DNA of 64,000 bases from Physella acuta (lineage: Eukaryota; Mollusca; Gastropoda; Physidae): positions 310,001-374,000 of the forward strand of contig NW_026731650.1 in assembly GCF_028476545.1 (NCBI RefSeq), in the 5' to 3' direction. The notes under the pieces are model-generated. The model saw only the letters and a program-made list of their open reading frames with translations. It was not told where the DNA came from and ran no database searches. Made by a program: the position numbers and the translations under genes. Of the stretch, positions 43,950 through 54,394 are shown one piece after another. Positions within the stretch are counted from its first letter, which is position 1, and every line of letters begins with the position of its first letter.

Positions 43950-44995
43950 ACACTGCTCTAGATCGGATCAGACGTGAGTAGAAAGCAGGGGCGATAACCG
44001 CTATCATCAAGTGAAATCAGACGATCTCACACCTGCTGTAAAACATCCATCAGACGATCATTTCCTCAACTGTTTTTTTTTTAAATAACGTCTGAGGTTT
44101 TATTTTTTCTAATTTATGTTGAACTCGCTTTTAGAACTAGGACAAAGGGCTTTACACAACGTATTTTAAGACCACTTTACCTGAGCACACACCTGGTTTC
44201 TTGAATTATTCCAGCTCCCCCCTCACCACCACCATCTATTAACAAATTGCTAGTTTAACAACTGCCCTAGTAATAGTTCACTTGTATTTCAAATCCACTT
44301 TTGACCTAAGGGCAATAATACAAAAACACTGGGCTAAAAGTATCTTGTTATTCCAAATGTTATCGATCTATACTTTTTATTCTATCCTTAAAAATGGCAG
44401 AGTATATTCTAGCACAGTTTCATTTCCGGACCCCATCAAGTCATTCCCTATTTCTCTCAAAGTTTATCTTTAAAGTTACTCCCTTATTCCCTCCCCTTGC
44501 TGTGCGGAGTTACCTGCCCACGGGAACAACAGCGAACGTACAAACAGGGATCCGGTTTCGTTTTCAATCACAACGAATTATTCAACTCTCGGATAAATTT
44601 GTAATTCCAGCCCTCCAATGTCAAGGTCGCCCAGACAAGAACACGAGTCGTGTTACCGATTATCATGACAAGACCGGGATCCGGCAATTGCCAGGTAATT
44701 TACGCGGACGGGGGAAAAATCTGGCAACAAAAGGGTTTAAATGGTGGAGGTAGACGCAACATAAGGTGCCGCCAATAGCCGAACCCTGGGTGGGGGGGGG
44801 GCAGGGTGGGGGAAGGGGGTTGTTAGGTCATTACCAACACGAGAACTTACTTGTAATTAATGCCACAAGGTAGACGCTTACATTTCCAAACTATTCACCT
44901 ACATCTTAGGAAATAAACGCTTACATCTTAAGGGTTAAAGGCTATCTAAGACGATGAACTCCTAGATCTTAGAGGAAATGGGGTCAGCGCCAGAG
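43950..44995. other. Unannotated sequence
   Basis: A 119-codon plus frame (44394-44753) has no recognised content or splice support. GGGTGGGGG tracts lie near 44788-44818. Confidence 0.5.
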
Positions 44996-45009
44996 TCGAT
45001 TTTTTAATC

Positions 45010-45160
45010 GGGATCTATGCAAGGGTCAAATTATTTAATCATTATCTATGCAAGGTTCAAATTATTTAATTGTTATCCATGCAAGGGTCAAATTATTCAA
45101 TCATTATCTATGCAAGGGTTAAATTATTCAATCACTATCTATGCAAGGGTTAAACGAATG
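45010..45160. repeat. 31-bp array
   Basis: About five units with core ATCTATGCAAGGGTCAAATT and ATTTAATCATT. Confidence 0.92.
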
Positions 45161-45499
45161 CAACATGCAGACCCCGCTGTGCCCATACAAGACTATCGGA
45201 AAAATGGGAGTTCCAAAGTTTGTCTGGTGAAGACCTTTTGTCGAAACAGCCCCAATGGTCCAGGCTCGGAAACCAAACCAGCTCCAGTGGCAATCATCAC
45301 AGAACAGATTTGTTTAAAGATTTGATAACACAACAATGTAAACTTGGCACGCGAAGAATGTTGTTTATGTTACCATGGCGATGTGAACAAAAAATAGCTG
45401 ACCTTTCGGCGAATGTCAGACAGATCAAATTTCGACCACTAAGGTGATAACTGGTGTACCTTTGATAGTCTGACCCTGATACCTGGGCTGGACAGAGTG

Positions 45500-45630
45500 C
45501 TGCCCCCCCCCCCCCCCCCCCCCCCTAGGGACAAGTTGAACGGGTACAGATTGAATCTTCTGACAGTTGTTTCTTTAACGTATTCAGACTGTACTGGGTC
45601 AAAGGTCACTTGGGGGGGGGGGGGGGGTCG
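45500..45630. repeat. Paired poly-C and poly-G tracts
   Basis: About 23 C at 45503-45525 and about 15 G at 45613-45627, roughly 90 bp apart and of opposite strand sense, so they could pair as a hairpin in single-stranded form. Confidence 0.9.
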
Positions 45631-45719
45631 GGGAAGGGGCGGATGTGGGTCCAATACATTAGACACTTTTGTAATGCAAATGTACAGAGAGGTGTGGTTA
45701 TATTGGGAGCATGTACCAG

Positions 45720-45840
45720 GAACACCAACAGCAATACAAAAGCAATGAACAGCGACAGCAATACAACAGCAACAGCAATACAACAGCATCACCACACCCA
45801 AACAAACACCAACACAACAACACCAGCATTACACCAACAC
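45720..45840. repeat. Imperfect ACAACAGCAACAGCAAT array
   Basis: CAA/CAG-rich tract with several copies of AGCAATACAACAGCAAC. It drifts into CACCAACAC words. Confidence 0.8.
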
Positions 45841-45978
45841 TTCACCAACCCCACCAAGGCCAACGGGACAGGTTCTCCCTTCTGTCCCGATACATCACGT
45901 GACTTTAACCAGAAAGACACGTCAGACACGCTCCAGGGAAATCATCGATAGAGAAATTCGATCAACCATTTGATTTAC

Positions 45979-46117
45979 CTGGGTGGAACAGGTGCTAGAC
46001 ACAGGTAAATAGCTGCTGCTGTTTCTGGCTCTAGTTCCAAGACTCCAAGTGTTGATCGAATAACGCAGGCACATTTTTTAGCCTTAATTATCTGTAACAT
46101 GCCGTGTATTCTGGTGG
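45979..46117 (-). CDS. Weak candidate exon, minus strand
   Basis: A good T/C-rich tract, TTTTCCACTTCACTGATTTAG, ends at 46118 and CCACCCAG|GTAAAT is a fair donor at 45979/45978. Between them 45 codons are open (TRIHGMLQIIKAKKCACVIR ... LAPVPP). Entry phase 1 and exit phase 2 do not fit the phase-0 exons, so it would need partner exons not found here. Confidence 0.22.
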
Positions 46118-46149
46118 CTAAATCAGTGAAGTGGAAAATATCAGACAGT

Positions 46150-46250
46150 AAATAGACAGGTAACTTGGAGTGGAGAGTATAGGCATGAGGTAAATAGACA
46201 GGTATCTTGGAGTGGAGAGTAGTGGCATGCTGTAAATACACAGGTATCTT
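46150..46250. repeat. 42-bp duplicated unit
   Basis: About 2.3 copies with core ATAGACAGGTAACTTGGAGT and GGAGAGTATAGGCATG. Confidence 0.85.
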
Positions 46251-46899
46251 GATAAAGGGCTGGTTATTGGGGTGAGTGGAAATATGTAGCTTAGTTGTGT
46301 GTGGTGTGATGTTTTAGTATGTGTTATGATACGTATTGTGTGGTGTGTAGCGTGCTCGTGCTCTGTGCTGTGTGTGTATATTTTCGTCACCGTGTACCCA
46401 AAATAATCTAGCTGTCCATAGTCTCCCCAGGACTAGTACTCATCCACGTGTAATGTTAAAAACAACAACAACAAAAATAAACAGCGTTTCAAGTCGAATG
46501 CAGTCAGCCAAAAATACCAAAGGCCAAAGGTTGTTACTCGAGTAATCTCCCCTCACAGGTGTAGTCTTTGTGGTGTTATCTACCATTGCTAATTAAGACC
46601 GAGTTAATAATATTATGGGCGGGCTTAAGTCGGCAGCAATTAATTAGCACAAAAATAACTCGCGATACGGCATTGTAAACAGAATTGTTAGGTCCAATCG
46701 GGCCCAGCGTATTTATTAGTGGATCAATGGGGTCTTAAATACAGGTCGAGAAAGGGGGCTCTTATTCAAGGTCATGGGACCTTTGTTGTAGGTCTAAGGG
46801 AGCTTTCTGTAGGCCTAGATGACCTTATAGATCTAGAGAACCCATTTTGTCAAAGAACGCTTGTTATTGGTCGGGAGGGGGGGGCGCTTGCTATAAGTC

Positions 46900-47015
46900 T
46901 AGGGAGGACTTTAGATGGTTTAACGGACTTTAGATATCGGTCTAGGGGCCCTTGCTATAGGTCTAGGGGGCCCTTGCTATAGGTCTAGGGGGGCCTTGTT
47001 ATTGGTCTAGGGCCC
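46900..47015. repeat. Array of GGTCTAGGGGGCCCTTGCTA units
   Basis: Four to five units of 20-24 bp. Looser relatives (TATAGGTCTAAGG) extend left to about 46740. Confidence 0.85.
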
Positions 47016-47019
47016 TTGC

Positions 47020-47710
47020 TAGGGAAGCTAAAGTTAAACATTCGTCCCTAGCGGAAACAACGGGTGTATTTGACAGTCATATATTTCTACACACAGCATG
47101 TAGTGCTATGTCGGCTGTGCTAGGTCGGATATAAATATATATTTTAGATCAAACAATCCAAAACCTGGGAACTGTTCTAGAGCAGGAATCTGGGTCGCTG
47201 GACTGACCACCTGACGTTGAAAACTGGACACTCCATGTCCCAGCCATGAACACATACGCCAGATGTACATAAGGTGGTCAGTGTTTTACAACAGATTTCA
47301 ACTTCTCGGTCTGTGTGTAAACAATAAATCAACTTCCTTTTTTTAATCTACCACCAACGTTTAAATTAAATAAATATTTATGTGTCAACAGGGTGGTATT
47401 TATAGGGTGTGCTGGTGTAAACTAGGACGCCCGGGCCACTCGGCTCCAAAGTTCCTCAGTTAACCAGAGTTATGGAACCTTTTTCTACACTAAATCTTCC
47501 AAGGTTTAAAAAAAAGGCGAGTCGGGTGTAGGCCTATAGGATTTCAAGGCAAGGAGTGATAGAGGATGGGTAAAGTACTAATGGGGTGGGGTGGGGGGGG
47601 GCTGTCAGTAAACGGTAGTGGGGGTGTGTTTTCGTTAGTGGGCCAGGGATTACAGTTTGACTTGTGTATGGTATGTACGTGCAATACAAATACAAATATA
47701 ATTAAATTTG
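47020..47710. other. Unannotated sequence
   Basis: No gene recognised. A GGGGTGGGGTGGGGGGGG tract lies near 47582-47600. Confidence 0.5.
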
Positions 47711-47716
47711 ATATAA

Positions 47717-48317
47717 AATAAAACTAGAATGATCTCCCCTAAACCTTCTCGTATATAACAGTAGTGGTTGGGTGGGATGCCAATTCTAGTGCAATAGGGC
47801 TATAGACATATACAGGATAGGGAGATGCACACAGAGGCGTAAAGTTCTTTATCTTTATGAAGATTTTATCAAAATCGTAGATCCGTATCAACTTTTAAGC
47901 GATTTCCGATAACCGGAAGTGGTACTTTTTCTACTTTGAATTTTTCAAAAGCCTATAACTTGAGTACTATTTCAGGTAGATAAATGAAATTTCACATGTA
48001 AGTAAGAGATCTAATTCTCTACCTTCTGTCACATTTTGAGTGATTTCCGTTGACCGGAAGTATTAATTTTCGCTATTTCCGATTTCTCAAAAACGAATGT
48101 AAATTTATAAAGTACTAATAATATTCCGCACTATTATGCACATTTTATTTGGCGTTCACTGGTGTGCAATTCTTTTTTTCTACGAGATTTTATTCTATTT
48201 TAAAAAGTTTAAGTATTTAAAATGGAGTAAAATTCATGTTTATATCCCGAGTTCCCATCCCCTGTTTTTTATATAAGAATATTCGAGAAAGTTTAGGGGA
48301 GATCGCTCCCGGTTTAT
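47717..48317. mobile_element. Dispersed inverted-repeat element, copy 2 (both ends present)
   Basis: Left end ATAAAACTAGAATGATCTCC then CCTAAACCTTCTCGTATA; right end CGAGAAAGTTTAGGGGAGAT then CGCTCCCGGTTTAT. These are inverted repeats of about 34 bp with a few mismatches. The interior from 47868 matches 31657-32060 closely, while 47750-47860 differs. No transposase is present. A target-site duplication is not clear. Confidence 0.72.
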
Positions 48318-48334
48318 TTGAAATAGGAAATAGA

Positions 48335-48577
48335 GTATCCCTTCCTGTTCATCCGAGATCGCTCAAAAGTTGATAGGTACCTATGTGTTTATCGATAAGA
48401 ATTGGATATAATTTTTTATATATGAAATTTTGTTAACCAACAGACAGATATAAACAAAAAATTGCAAAGTTTTCCAGACTAAGGATGGTGTAAAACGTAC
48501 AGATTTGTTAAAATATCGATTTCGATTTATTTATTTTTTGCCCGATTACAATACTTCTACTACGTATATGAGGAAGT
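48335..48577. mobile_element. Inverted partial copy of the same element family
   Basis: Reverse complement of about 31440-31695: GATCGCTCAAAAGTTGATAG matches the inverted CAACTTTTGAGCGATTTCC, and ATTACAATACTTCTACTACG the inverted CGTAGTATAGAGAAAGTATT. Together with copy 2 it forms a long imperfect palindrome across 47868-48577. Confidence 0.7.
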
Positions 48578-48579
48578 AG

Positions 48580-49058
48580 GTATACCTGTACATTTATTCC
48601 GTCAAGCCGTCAAGCTAATTAGATGTTTTGAACTTGCATAACGGATCGAAAAGATAAGTTTTGTCACAACACTAAAATTAAACAAGTATAAAACACTTCT
48701 GAATGCTTCGGAAAAGAATGTGTTTGGAAAATTTGAGCGAAATCGCGGCATTAGACGCGGATCAAAACTGGGTTGCAAGGTCGCACTAACAGAACAGATA
48801 TTGTTAAATGAATAAAAGCTTATAACAAGAAGGACGTTTATATCGGGACATGTTACCTCAAAACTTCGCGGTCGGCGGAGCAGGGTGGTAATTGTAAACA
48901 CGCCGCAGTAATTTCATAAATGTATAATAATTTTAAACAAGTCATTTCACATGACCGTGCACAAAAAATACACGCTGCATAAGACAGAAAAACGACAGAA
49001 AAACACCAACAGAAAACACCAACACGACTGAATCTACAATCCCAACATATACCAACAT
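48580..49058. other. Intronic or 3' flanking sequence
   Basis: No gene recognised. A minus-strand AATAAA lies near 48592-48597 and could serve if the 50633 exon ran on to the TAA at 49059 instead of splicing. Confidence 0.45.
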
Positions 49059-49091
49059 TTACACAACACTGCCGTCTGCTCTGATACTTAC

Positions 49092-50633
49092 ATCGTCTGC
49101 ACCTAAATCCATGTCCGAACTCTCCTCCACGTCGTCATGACGTACATCCTGAACAGATTCCGTTTCACTAGGACCGTCTTCTGGCCGGTCCACGACTGGA
49201 CACTGACCATCAACGTCGTTACGGGAACCACGTGACAGCTGCTTGTCAGACCCGTGTTGTGACAGGGACTGTCTGGTCAGTTTGTTCCAGTCGATGTAGC
49301 CGGTGTAGTCGCCGTGGTCAGCCGTCAGTGACGTCACTTCCTCCTCCTCGCTGCTGGCGTCGAACTCCGGGGGCGGGGGGATGGTGAAGTTGTCCTCAAA
49401 CCTCCAGGACACGCCCTCCCCCGGGCAGCACGTGTTGTTGTTGGTTATGTCATCGTGTGTCAGGTGAACTTTGACACCTGGGTCAGGTGACCCGGAGAGA
49501 TCAGAATCGCTAAGGTTTCTGTTGGTAATGTGGTGCTGACCTGAGGCGACTGGCCGGCCACTGGCCTGCTCCTCCGAGTGACACCTGCAGGCCCTCTTCA
49601 CCTCCTCGTAGATCTCGGTCAGCAGCTGGAACCTCCGCATGTTCAACTCGTGGCCCAGTTTAGGAGACGGGGGCGACACTCCGTGGTTCGGAGCCGGGGA
49701 TCTTTTTGTTGCGTACGACTCCCGGAGCTGGAGCAGACGCAGCTGATACGGCACGGAGGTCTCCGGCTCCTGATGATGGTGGTGATGGTGAGAGTGGTGG
49801 TGCCGGGGATGGTAGCACTGGTGGACGGGCTTCAGCTGGTGGTGGTGACGGTGGCGATGTCGGCTGTGTTTCCTCCCCTCCCCGCAGTCGTCTTCCCTCT
49901 TCTGCTTCCTCCTGTCTTTGGTCGGGGTCTGGATCTCTGACCCGGATGTTTCCGTGGCCTTGACCTTAAGACGGACGTGTCCACGTGACGCCCGTCTCTG
50001 CTCCTCGTGTCGGGCGCTCTGACGCTGTTCTTGCTGGATGATTCTCTCCAGAAGCTCGTCCGCCTTGTCTAACTGACCGTCAATTAAATCTGCCTGACCA
50101 TCAAACATGTCTGACTGACTGCCAATCAAATTTGCCTGATCATCTATCATGTCTATCTGACCGTCATCTGAATATGACGGACCATCAACCATATCTAACT
50201 GACCATCCAGCTTGTCGAACTGACCATTACCTTTGGTCAGGTGAGCTGAAGAAGGATGTAAAACAAGTCCTTCAAACAGATGCTCAGCATCAGTAAATTC
50301 GTTAACTGTGTCTTGGTCAATACACGGCATCACATGGTCAACACACAACTCACTGTCTGACCTCAGGTCATCGAACACTGACATCAGATCCCGTGTCATA
50401 TGACACATGTCACCTGACATCAAATCTCGTGTCACATGACACATGTCACCTGAAACCAAACCCTGTACGTCTGCACTAAAGACTTCAGCCTCGATGGACG
50501 GGATATCGGCCACAATTTCAGCTTCCACGGATGACATGGACGTATCGTCCAGCTGTCCATTCTTGGAGCTGTCCATCGATTTGTCGAATGTTGAAGACAA
50601 ATCTCCAACAGAAATGCTTTGCTCAATTTCATT
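49092..50633 (-). CDS. 1542-nt exon of the long minus-strand gene
   Basis: GTTTCCTCACAG ends at 50634 and the exon opens AATGAAATTGAG. GACGAT|GTAAGTATC at 49092/49091 is a strong donor. Phase is 0 at both ends (514 codons). Residues from about 125 hold eight diverged DGQxDxxD units, after two GDMCHxTRDLMS units. Then come a charged helix (DKADELLERIIQQEQRQSAR), a basic stretch, a His-rich tract (HRHRHHH ... HHSHHHHHH), a second helix (LLTEIYEEVKRAC) and a proline/acidic motif (TIPPPPEFDASSEEEE). No known domain was recognised; the His tract may bind metal. If the donor were unused, the frame would stop at 49059. Joined to the 51090 exon it gives VQLVK-like text running into NEIEQSISVGDL without a frame break. 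Confidence 0.72.
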
Positions 50634-50826
50634 CTGTGAGGAAACAAATTTTAACACTCGATTGTACATGTACATCAACTAGAATGTATCGGAGTATTTT
50701 TAAAACATTGGTCAACTTTAGGGTCAAATAAACCGACAGACTGAACGTAACTATGCCATCTCCATGGTACCCACATCCCCTGGGGACCCACTAGTCAAAC
50801 CCCCACACCCCACCCTCGTCTAGTAC

Positions 50827-51135
50827 TCACCTTCACAAGTTGTATAAATCTGTGTAGTGTGGTGTACCCACCTCCCCCCGGGGGTCCAGCCCCCCCCCCC
50901 TTCCCCGTCTAGTACTCACCTTCACAAGTTATATAAATATGTATAGTCTGGTGTACCCAACTCCTCCGTGGACCCACCCCCCCCCCTTACCCCACTGTCT
51001 AGTACTCACCTTCACAAGTTGTATAAATCTGTGTAGTGGGGTGTACCCACCTCCCCCGGGGGCCTACCCCCCCCCCCCAAACCACTCACCTTCACAAGTT
51101 GTATAAATCTGTGCAGTGTAGTGTACTCATCCTCC
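50827..51135 (-). repeat. Fourfold tandem copy of an exon end with its splice donor
   Basis: Four units at 80-90 bp spacing each read, on the minus strand, ACAGATTTATACAACTTGTG then AAGGTGAGT. The donor borders are at 51090, 51010, 50920 and 50831. Only the 51090 unit continues into the full exon; the other three lie in the intron, separated by C/G-rich spacers. The 50920 unit has drifted most. Confidence 0.92.
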
Positions 51136-51149
51136 ACTTGATTCATCAT
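51090..51149 (-). CDS. Start exon of the long minus-strand gene
   Basis: On the minus strand a good acceptor, CTTCTTGTGTTCTACCAG, ends at 51188, so the exon probably spans 51187-51090. TGA lies in frame 27 bp upstream of ATG 51149, so translation starts here. The 20 codons read MMNQVEDEYTTLHRFIQLVK and end AAG|GTGAGT, phase 0, ready to join NEIEQSIS of the next exon. The text suggests a short amphipathic helix. The second ATG (51146) could also be used. Confidence 0.62.
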
Positions 51150-51239
51150 CACAACACGACCACAGCTCTTGTATCACGTGACCAGCTCTGGTAGAACACA
51201 AGAAGCAACAGTTAGCTCATCGGTCAGTTCAGAAAGTTG

Positions 51240-51640
51240 GACGAGGGGAGCATGGACATTCAGGGTGGAGCAAAATATAAGTGTATAGGGGACATGGACA
51301 AACGTAGGTGTAGGGGACATTGACAAAAGTAGGTGTAGGGGACAAAGGGGACATAGACAAACGTGGGTGTAGGGGACAAAGGGGACAGAGTCAAACGTGG
51401 GTGTAGGGGACAAAGGGGACATAGACAAGCGTGGGTGTAGGGGACAAAGGGGACAGAGTCAAACGTGGGTGTAGGGGACAAAGGGGACATAGACAAGCGT
51501 GGGTGTGGGGGACATAGACAAGCGTGGGTGTAGGGGACATAGACAAGCGTGGGTGTAGGGGACATAGACAAACGGGGGTGTAGGGGACATAGGGGACAGA
51601 GTCAAGCGTGGGTGTATAAAGAGACATACTCAGACAAGCA
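51240..51640. repeat. Minisatellite of GGGGACATAGACAAACGTGG units
   Basis: About 16 units of 22-34 bp built on GTGGGTGTAGGGGACA, AAGGGGACA and TAGACAAGC or GAGTCAAAC. Long and short units mix in higher-order blocks of about 66 bp. Minus-strand CPLCPLHP-type frames are by-products. Confidence 0.93.
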
Positions 51641-51779
51641 CTAAGACAACTCCAGGTATGAAAGCAATAAGAATGGAAGCGAGTGACAAAATAAAACAAA
51701 GAGAGGAAACAAAAATTTAAGGATCACTGGAGAAGGAAATAAAATAACTGCCGGGATGACGTGGTCTGAGATGAGAGAG

Positions 51780-52272
51780 TCTGTGAATAGAACAGGTTGG
51801 AGAAGTGAATAGAACAGGTTGGAGAAGTGAATAGAACAGGTTGGAGAAGTGAATAGAACAGGTTGGAGAAGTGAATAGGACAGGTTGGAGAAGTGAATAG
51901 AACAGGTTGGAGAAGTGAATAGGACAGGTTGGAGAAGTGAATAGAACAGGTTGGAGAAGTGAATAGAACAGGTTGGAGAAGTGAATAGAACAGGTTGGAG
52001 AAGTGAATAGAACAGGTTGGAGAAGTGAATAGGACAGGTTGGAGAAGTGAATAGAACAGGTTGGAGAAGTGAATAGGACAGGTTGGAGAAGTGAATAGAA
52101 CAGGTTGGAGAAGTGAATAGAACAGGTTGGAGAAGTGAATAGAACAGGTTGGAGAAGTGAATAGAACAGGTTGGAGAAGTGAATAGGACAGTTTGGAGAA
52201 GTGAATAGGACAGTTTGGAGAAGTGAATAGAACAGGTTGGAGAAGTGAATAGAACAGGTTGGAGAAGTGAAT
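51780..52272. repeat. 22-bp minisatellite, GAATAGAACAGGTTGGAGAA
   Basis: About 22 units of 22 bp (GAATAGAACAGGTTGGAGAA plus GT). A GAATAGGACAG variant is scattered through the array and a CAGTTTGG variant occupies two adjacent units near the right end. Minus-strand open frames are by-products. Confidence 0.96.
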
Positions 52273-52499
52273 TGTCTGCCATAAAAAAGTAGACAGAAGT
52301 ACGAACATGACTAATGTATGGAGAGACGATGAGTGCAGGGGGCATCCCATCACGCGAGTTTGTCTTGGCTGTCTTAGTTCTAAAGTTCAACAGAAAAAAA
52401 GCAAATTTTGTCTTAAAGTTGAAGTTTACTCAGCATAAAATATGTCGTAAACTTCAAGAATAGATGAACAGTTTTTTCCCTTATAGTTTCCAATTTGGT

Positions 52500-52544
52500 T
52501 ATGTAAAAGGTGGGGAGAGGGAGGGAGGGGGGGGGGGGGGGAGA

Positions 52545-52587
<43 letters not shown>

Positions 52588-52590
52588 AGG
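52500..52590. repeat. Poly-G and GA microsatellite
   Basis: GGGAGGGAGGGGGGG tract followed by (GA)n of about 36 bp. Confidence 0.95.
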
Positions 52591-52684
52591 CGTGGGAGGG
52601 GTAAAAATCCGGGTTCAAACAAGAATATTTTAATTTACATAGCTACGTTAAAAACATAGACTTAGCAGCAAACATGTTAATTTT

Positions 52685-52860
52685 AAATGTTGGTAGTCTA
52701 GATATAAATAATGTGGGTAGTCTAAGTATAAATAATGTGGGTAGTCTATAAAAAATGTGGGTAGTCTAAGTATAAATAATGTGGGTAGTCTAAGTATAAT
52801 AATGTGGGTGGTCTAAGTATAAATAATGTGGGTAGTCTATGTATAAAAACAATGTACTAA
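52685..52860. repeat. 24-bp array
   Basis: About seven units with core TAAATAATGTGGGTAGTCTA and AGTA. Two units are shortened. Confidence 0.92.
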
Positions 52861-52864
52861 CCGA

Positions 52865-53283
52865 AATCCATGGAACTATATTTTAAAACATTTTCTAAGC
52901 CCGCAGAATATGTAAACAAGCACAACACAGGCGGCGTAACTCCTAGTAAATTAAATTATCCCCGCTCTGTTCAACACACTCGGCCCAACGCTCGGATAAA
53001 CTCGGGGCACGAGAGTTGCTCGCGCGATTAGAGTACAGCGAGGGGCTTATACTCCCACTGTGGGAGCTTATACTCCCATTGATATCTTGTCTTTCGCATG
53101 GAATTCTGGGTGGACTCTACAAACTGTTTTGATAATGACTCGAGTTAATTACACATTTAATTTAATTAATGTGTAACATCACAAGTAACTAGTTGCTAAA
53201 TCGAAGCTTTAAACGAAATAGTTGAAAAATCTTCGCCAAAATACATGCCGTAAATACGAGAAATACTGTAATATAATACGTTT
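52865..53283. other. Unannotated sequence
   Basis: A GGGGCTTATACTCCCACTG word is duplicated at 53043-53080. Nothing else recognised. Confidence 0.5.
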
Positions 53284-53291
53284 ATGTCAGA

Positions 53292-53566
53292 CAGAGGCGT
53301 AGCGAGGGGGGGGGGGGTGCGGACCGCACCGGGTGACACCATTTAGCGGGGGTGACACCAAGGCAAAAAATAGTAAAATATATAGAGACAAATTTGAAGG
53401 GGGGGGGTGCAAATCGAAAGTTCGAGGGGGAATGCAAATCGAAAGTTCGAGGGGGGGGGGTGCAAATCGAAAATTGAAAGTTTGTCACGGGAAGAGTCCC
53501 TACGCCCCTGGGTGGTGACACCATTAAATGCCGCACCGGGTGACACCCGACCTCGCTACGCCACCG
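53292..53566. mobile_element. hAT-like MITE, CAGAGGCGTAGCGA family, copy 1
   Basis: Ends CAGAGGCGTAGCGAGG and, inverted, CGGTGGCGTAGCGAGG, flanked by an exact 8-bp duplication ATGTCAGA (53284-53291 and 53567-53574). The interior has inverted GGTGACACCATT blocks and three tandem units of poly-G plus TGCAAATCGAAAGTTCGA. It has no transposase. Confidence 0.9.
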
Positions 53567-53579
53567 ATGTCAGATCAAC

Positions 53580-54140
53580 ATTGATATGTTTGCGGTGTAA
53601 CAAATTACAAGAGAGATCTAGTCAAGATATTGTACAAGGAGTGATGATGCTACATTATTTAAGGTATAAACGTTTCTTTCCAATTTAGCGACAACTACCC
53701 ATATGTTAACCATTGAGTTATGACTAAAATCTTCTAATGTTGTGTGTGTTAGGTTATCGAAGATGCTAACTCTAAAAGTCCAAGGGTACGGCTAATCGAC
53801 AAACGTGATTTCTCACCTCTGACGAATCCCGTCAGATTAATTAATTAACTATCCTCATCATCGTTACCGTTATCTATTAGATTCGAGGATTAAATAATTA
53901 ATTAGCTTCATCGTCGTTACATCAAATTAACGTAAGACCGTCGAAATCTTCTATACCATCCCTGGCTGGGTGTAAGAATTGTTAAAAATTGTTTTTGTTT
54001 TTGTTTTAATTTTAAAATCTCTCTGTAGTGGTGATGTGGTGATGTGGGTTGTAGATAATATTTATAACAAGAGCAGTATACAGGAGGTTATAAACAGGGA
54101 GAGCCATATACTAATTTACACCACGTGACATCAATGTTAC
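53580..54140. other. Unannotated AT-rich sequence
   Basis: A diverged duplicate of about 45 bp with TTAATTAACTATCCTCATCA-like text occurs at 53836-53935. No gene recognised. Confidence 0.5.
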
Positions 54141-54150
54141 CGTGAATGAT

Positions 54151-54388
54151 CAGTAGCGTAGCGAGGGCGGGGGGGGGGGACATATGTCCCTGGGCGCCGA
54201 GCTTAGGGGGCGCCAAAATGGGTTGGAAAAATAAATTGAAGGGTTGAGGGGGGTGCAAATTGAAAGTTTGAAGGGGGGGGTGCAAATCAAAATCTCGAGG
54301 GGGGGGGGGTGCAAATCGAAAGTTTGAGGGGGGGGGTGCAAATCGAAAAGTTTGTCCCCGGGCGCCGGGAAGGGTCGCTACGCCTCTG
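54151..54388. mobile_element. hAT-like MITE, CAGAGGCGTAGCGA family, copy 2
   Basis: Ends CAGTAGCGTAGCGAGG and, inverted, CAGAGGCGTAGCGACC. CGTGAATG occurs at 54141-54148 and again at 54389-54396, a likely 8-bp duplication with two extra bases on the left. The interior has CATATGTCCCTGGGCGCCGA and four tandem poly-G plus TGCAAATCGAAAGTTTGA units. Confidence 0.85.
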
Positions 54389-54394
54389 CGTGAA

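Noticed and set aside
44394-44753. 119-codon plus frame
   Set aside because: AT-rich random-like text at the start, no splice sites and no motif. A brief resemblance of ATTGGAGGGC to an rRNA word was too short to count.
51641-52390. Minus-strand frames of 209-249 codons across the 22-bp array
   Set aside because: The repeat unit lacks stops in these registers. The flanking text is AT-rich and not protein-like.
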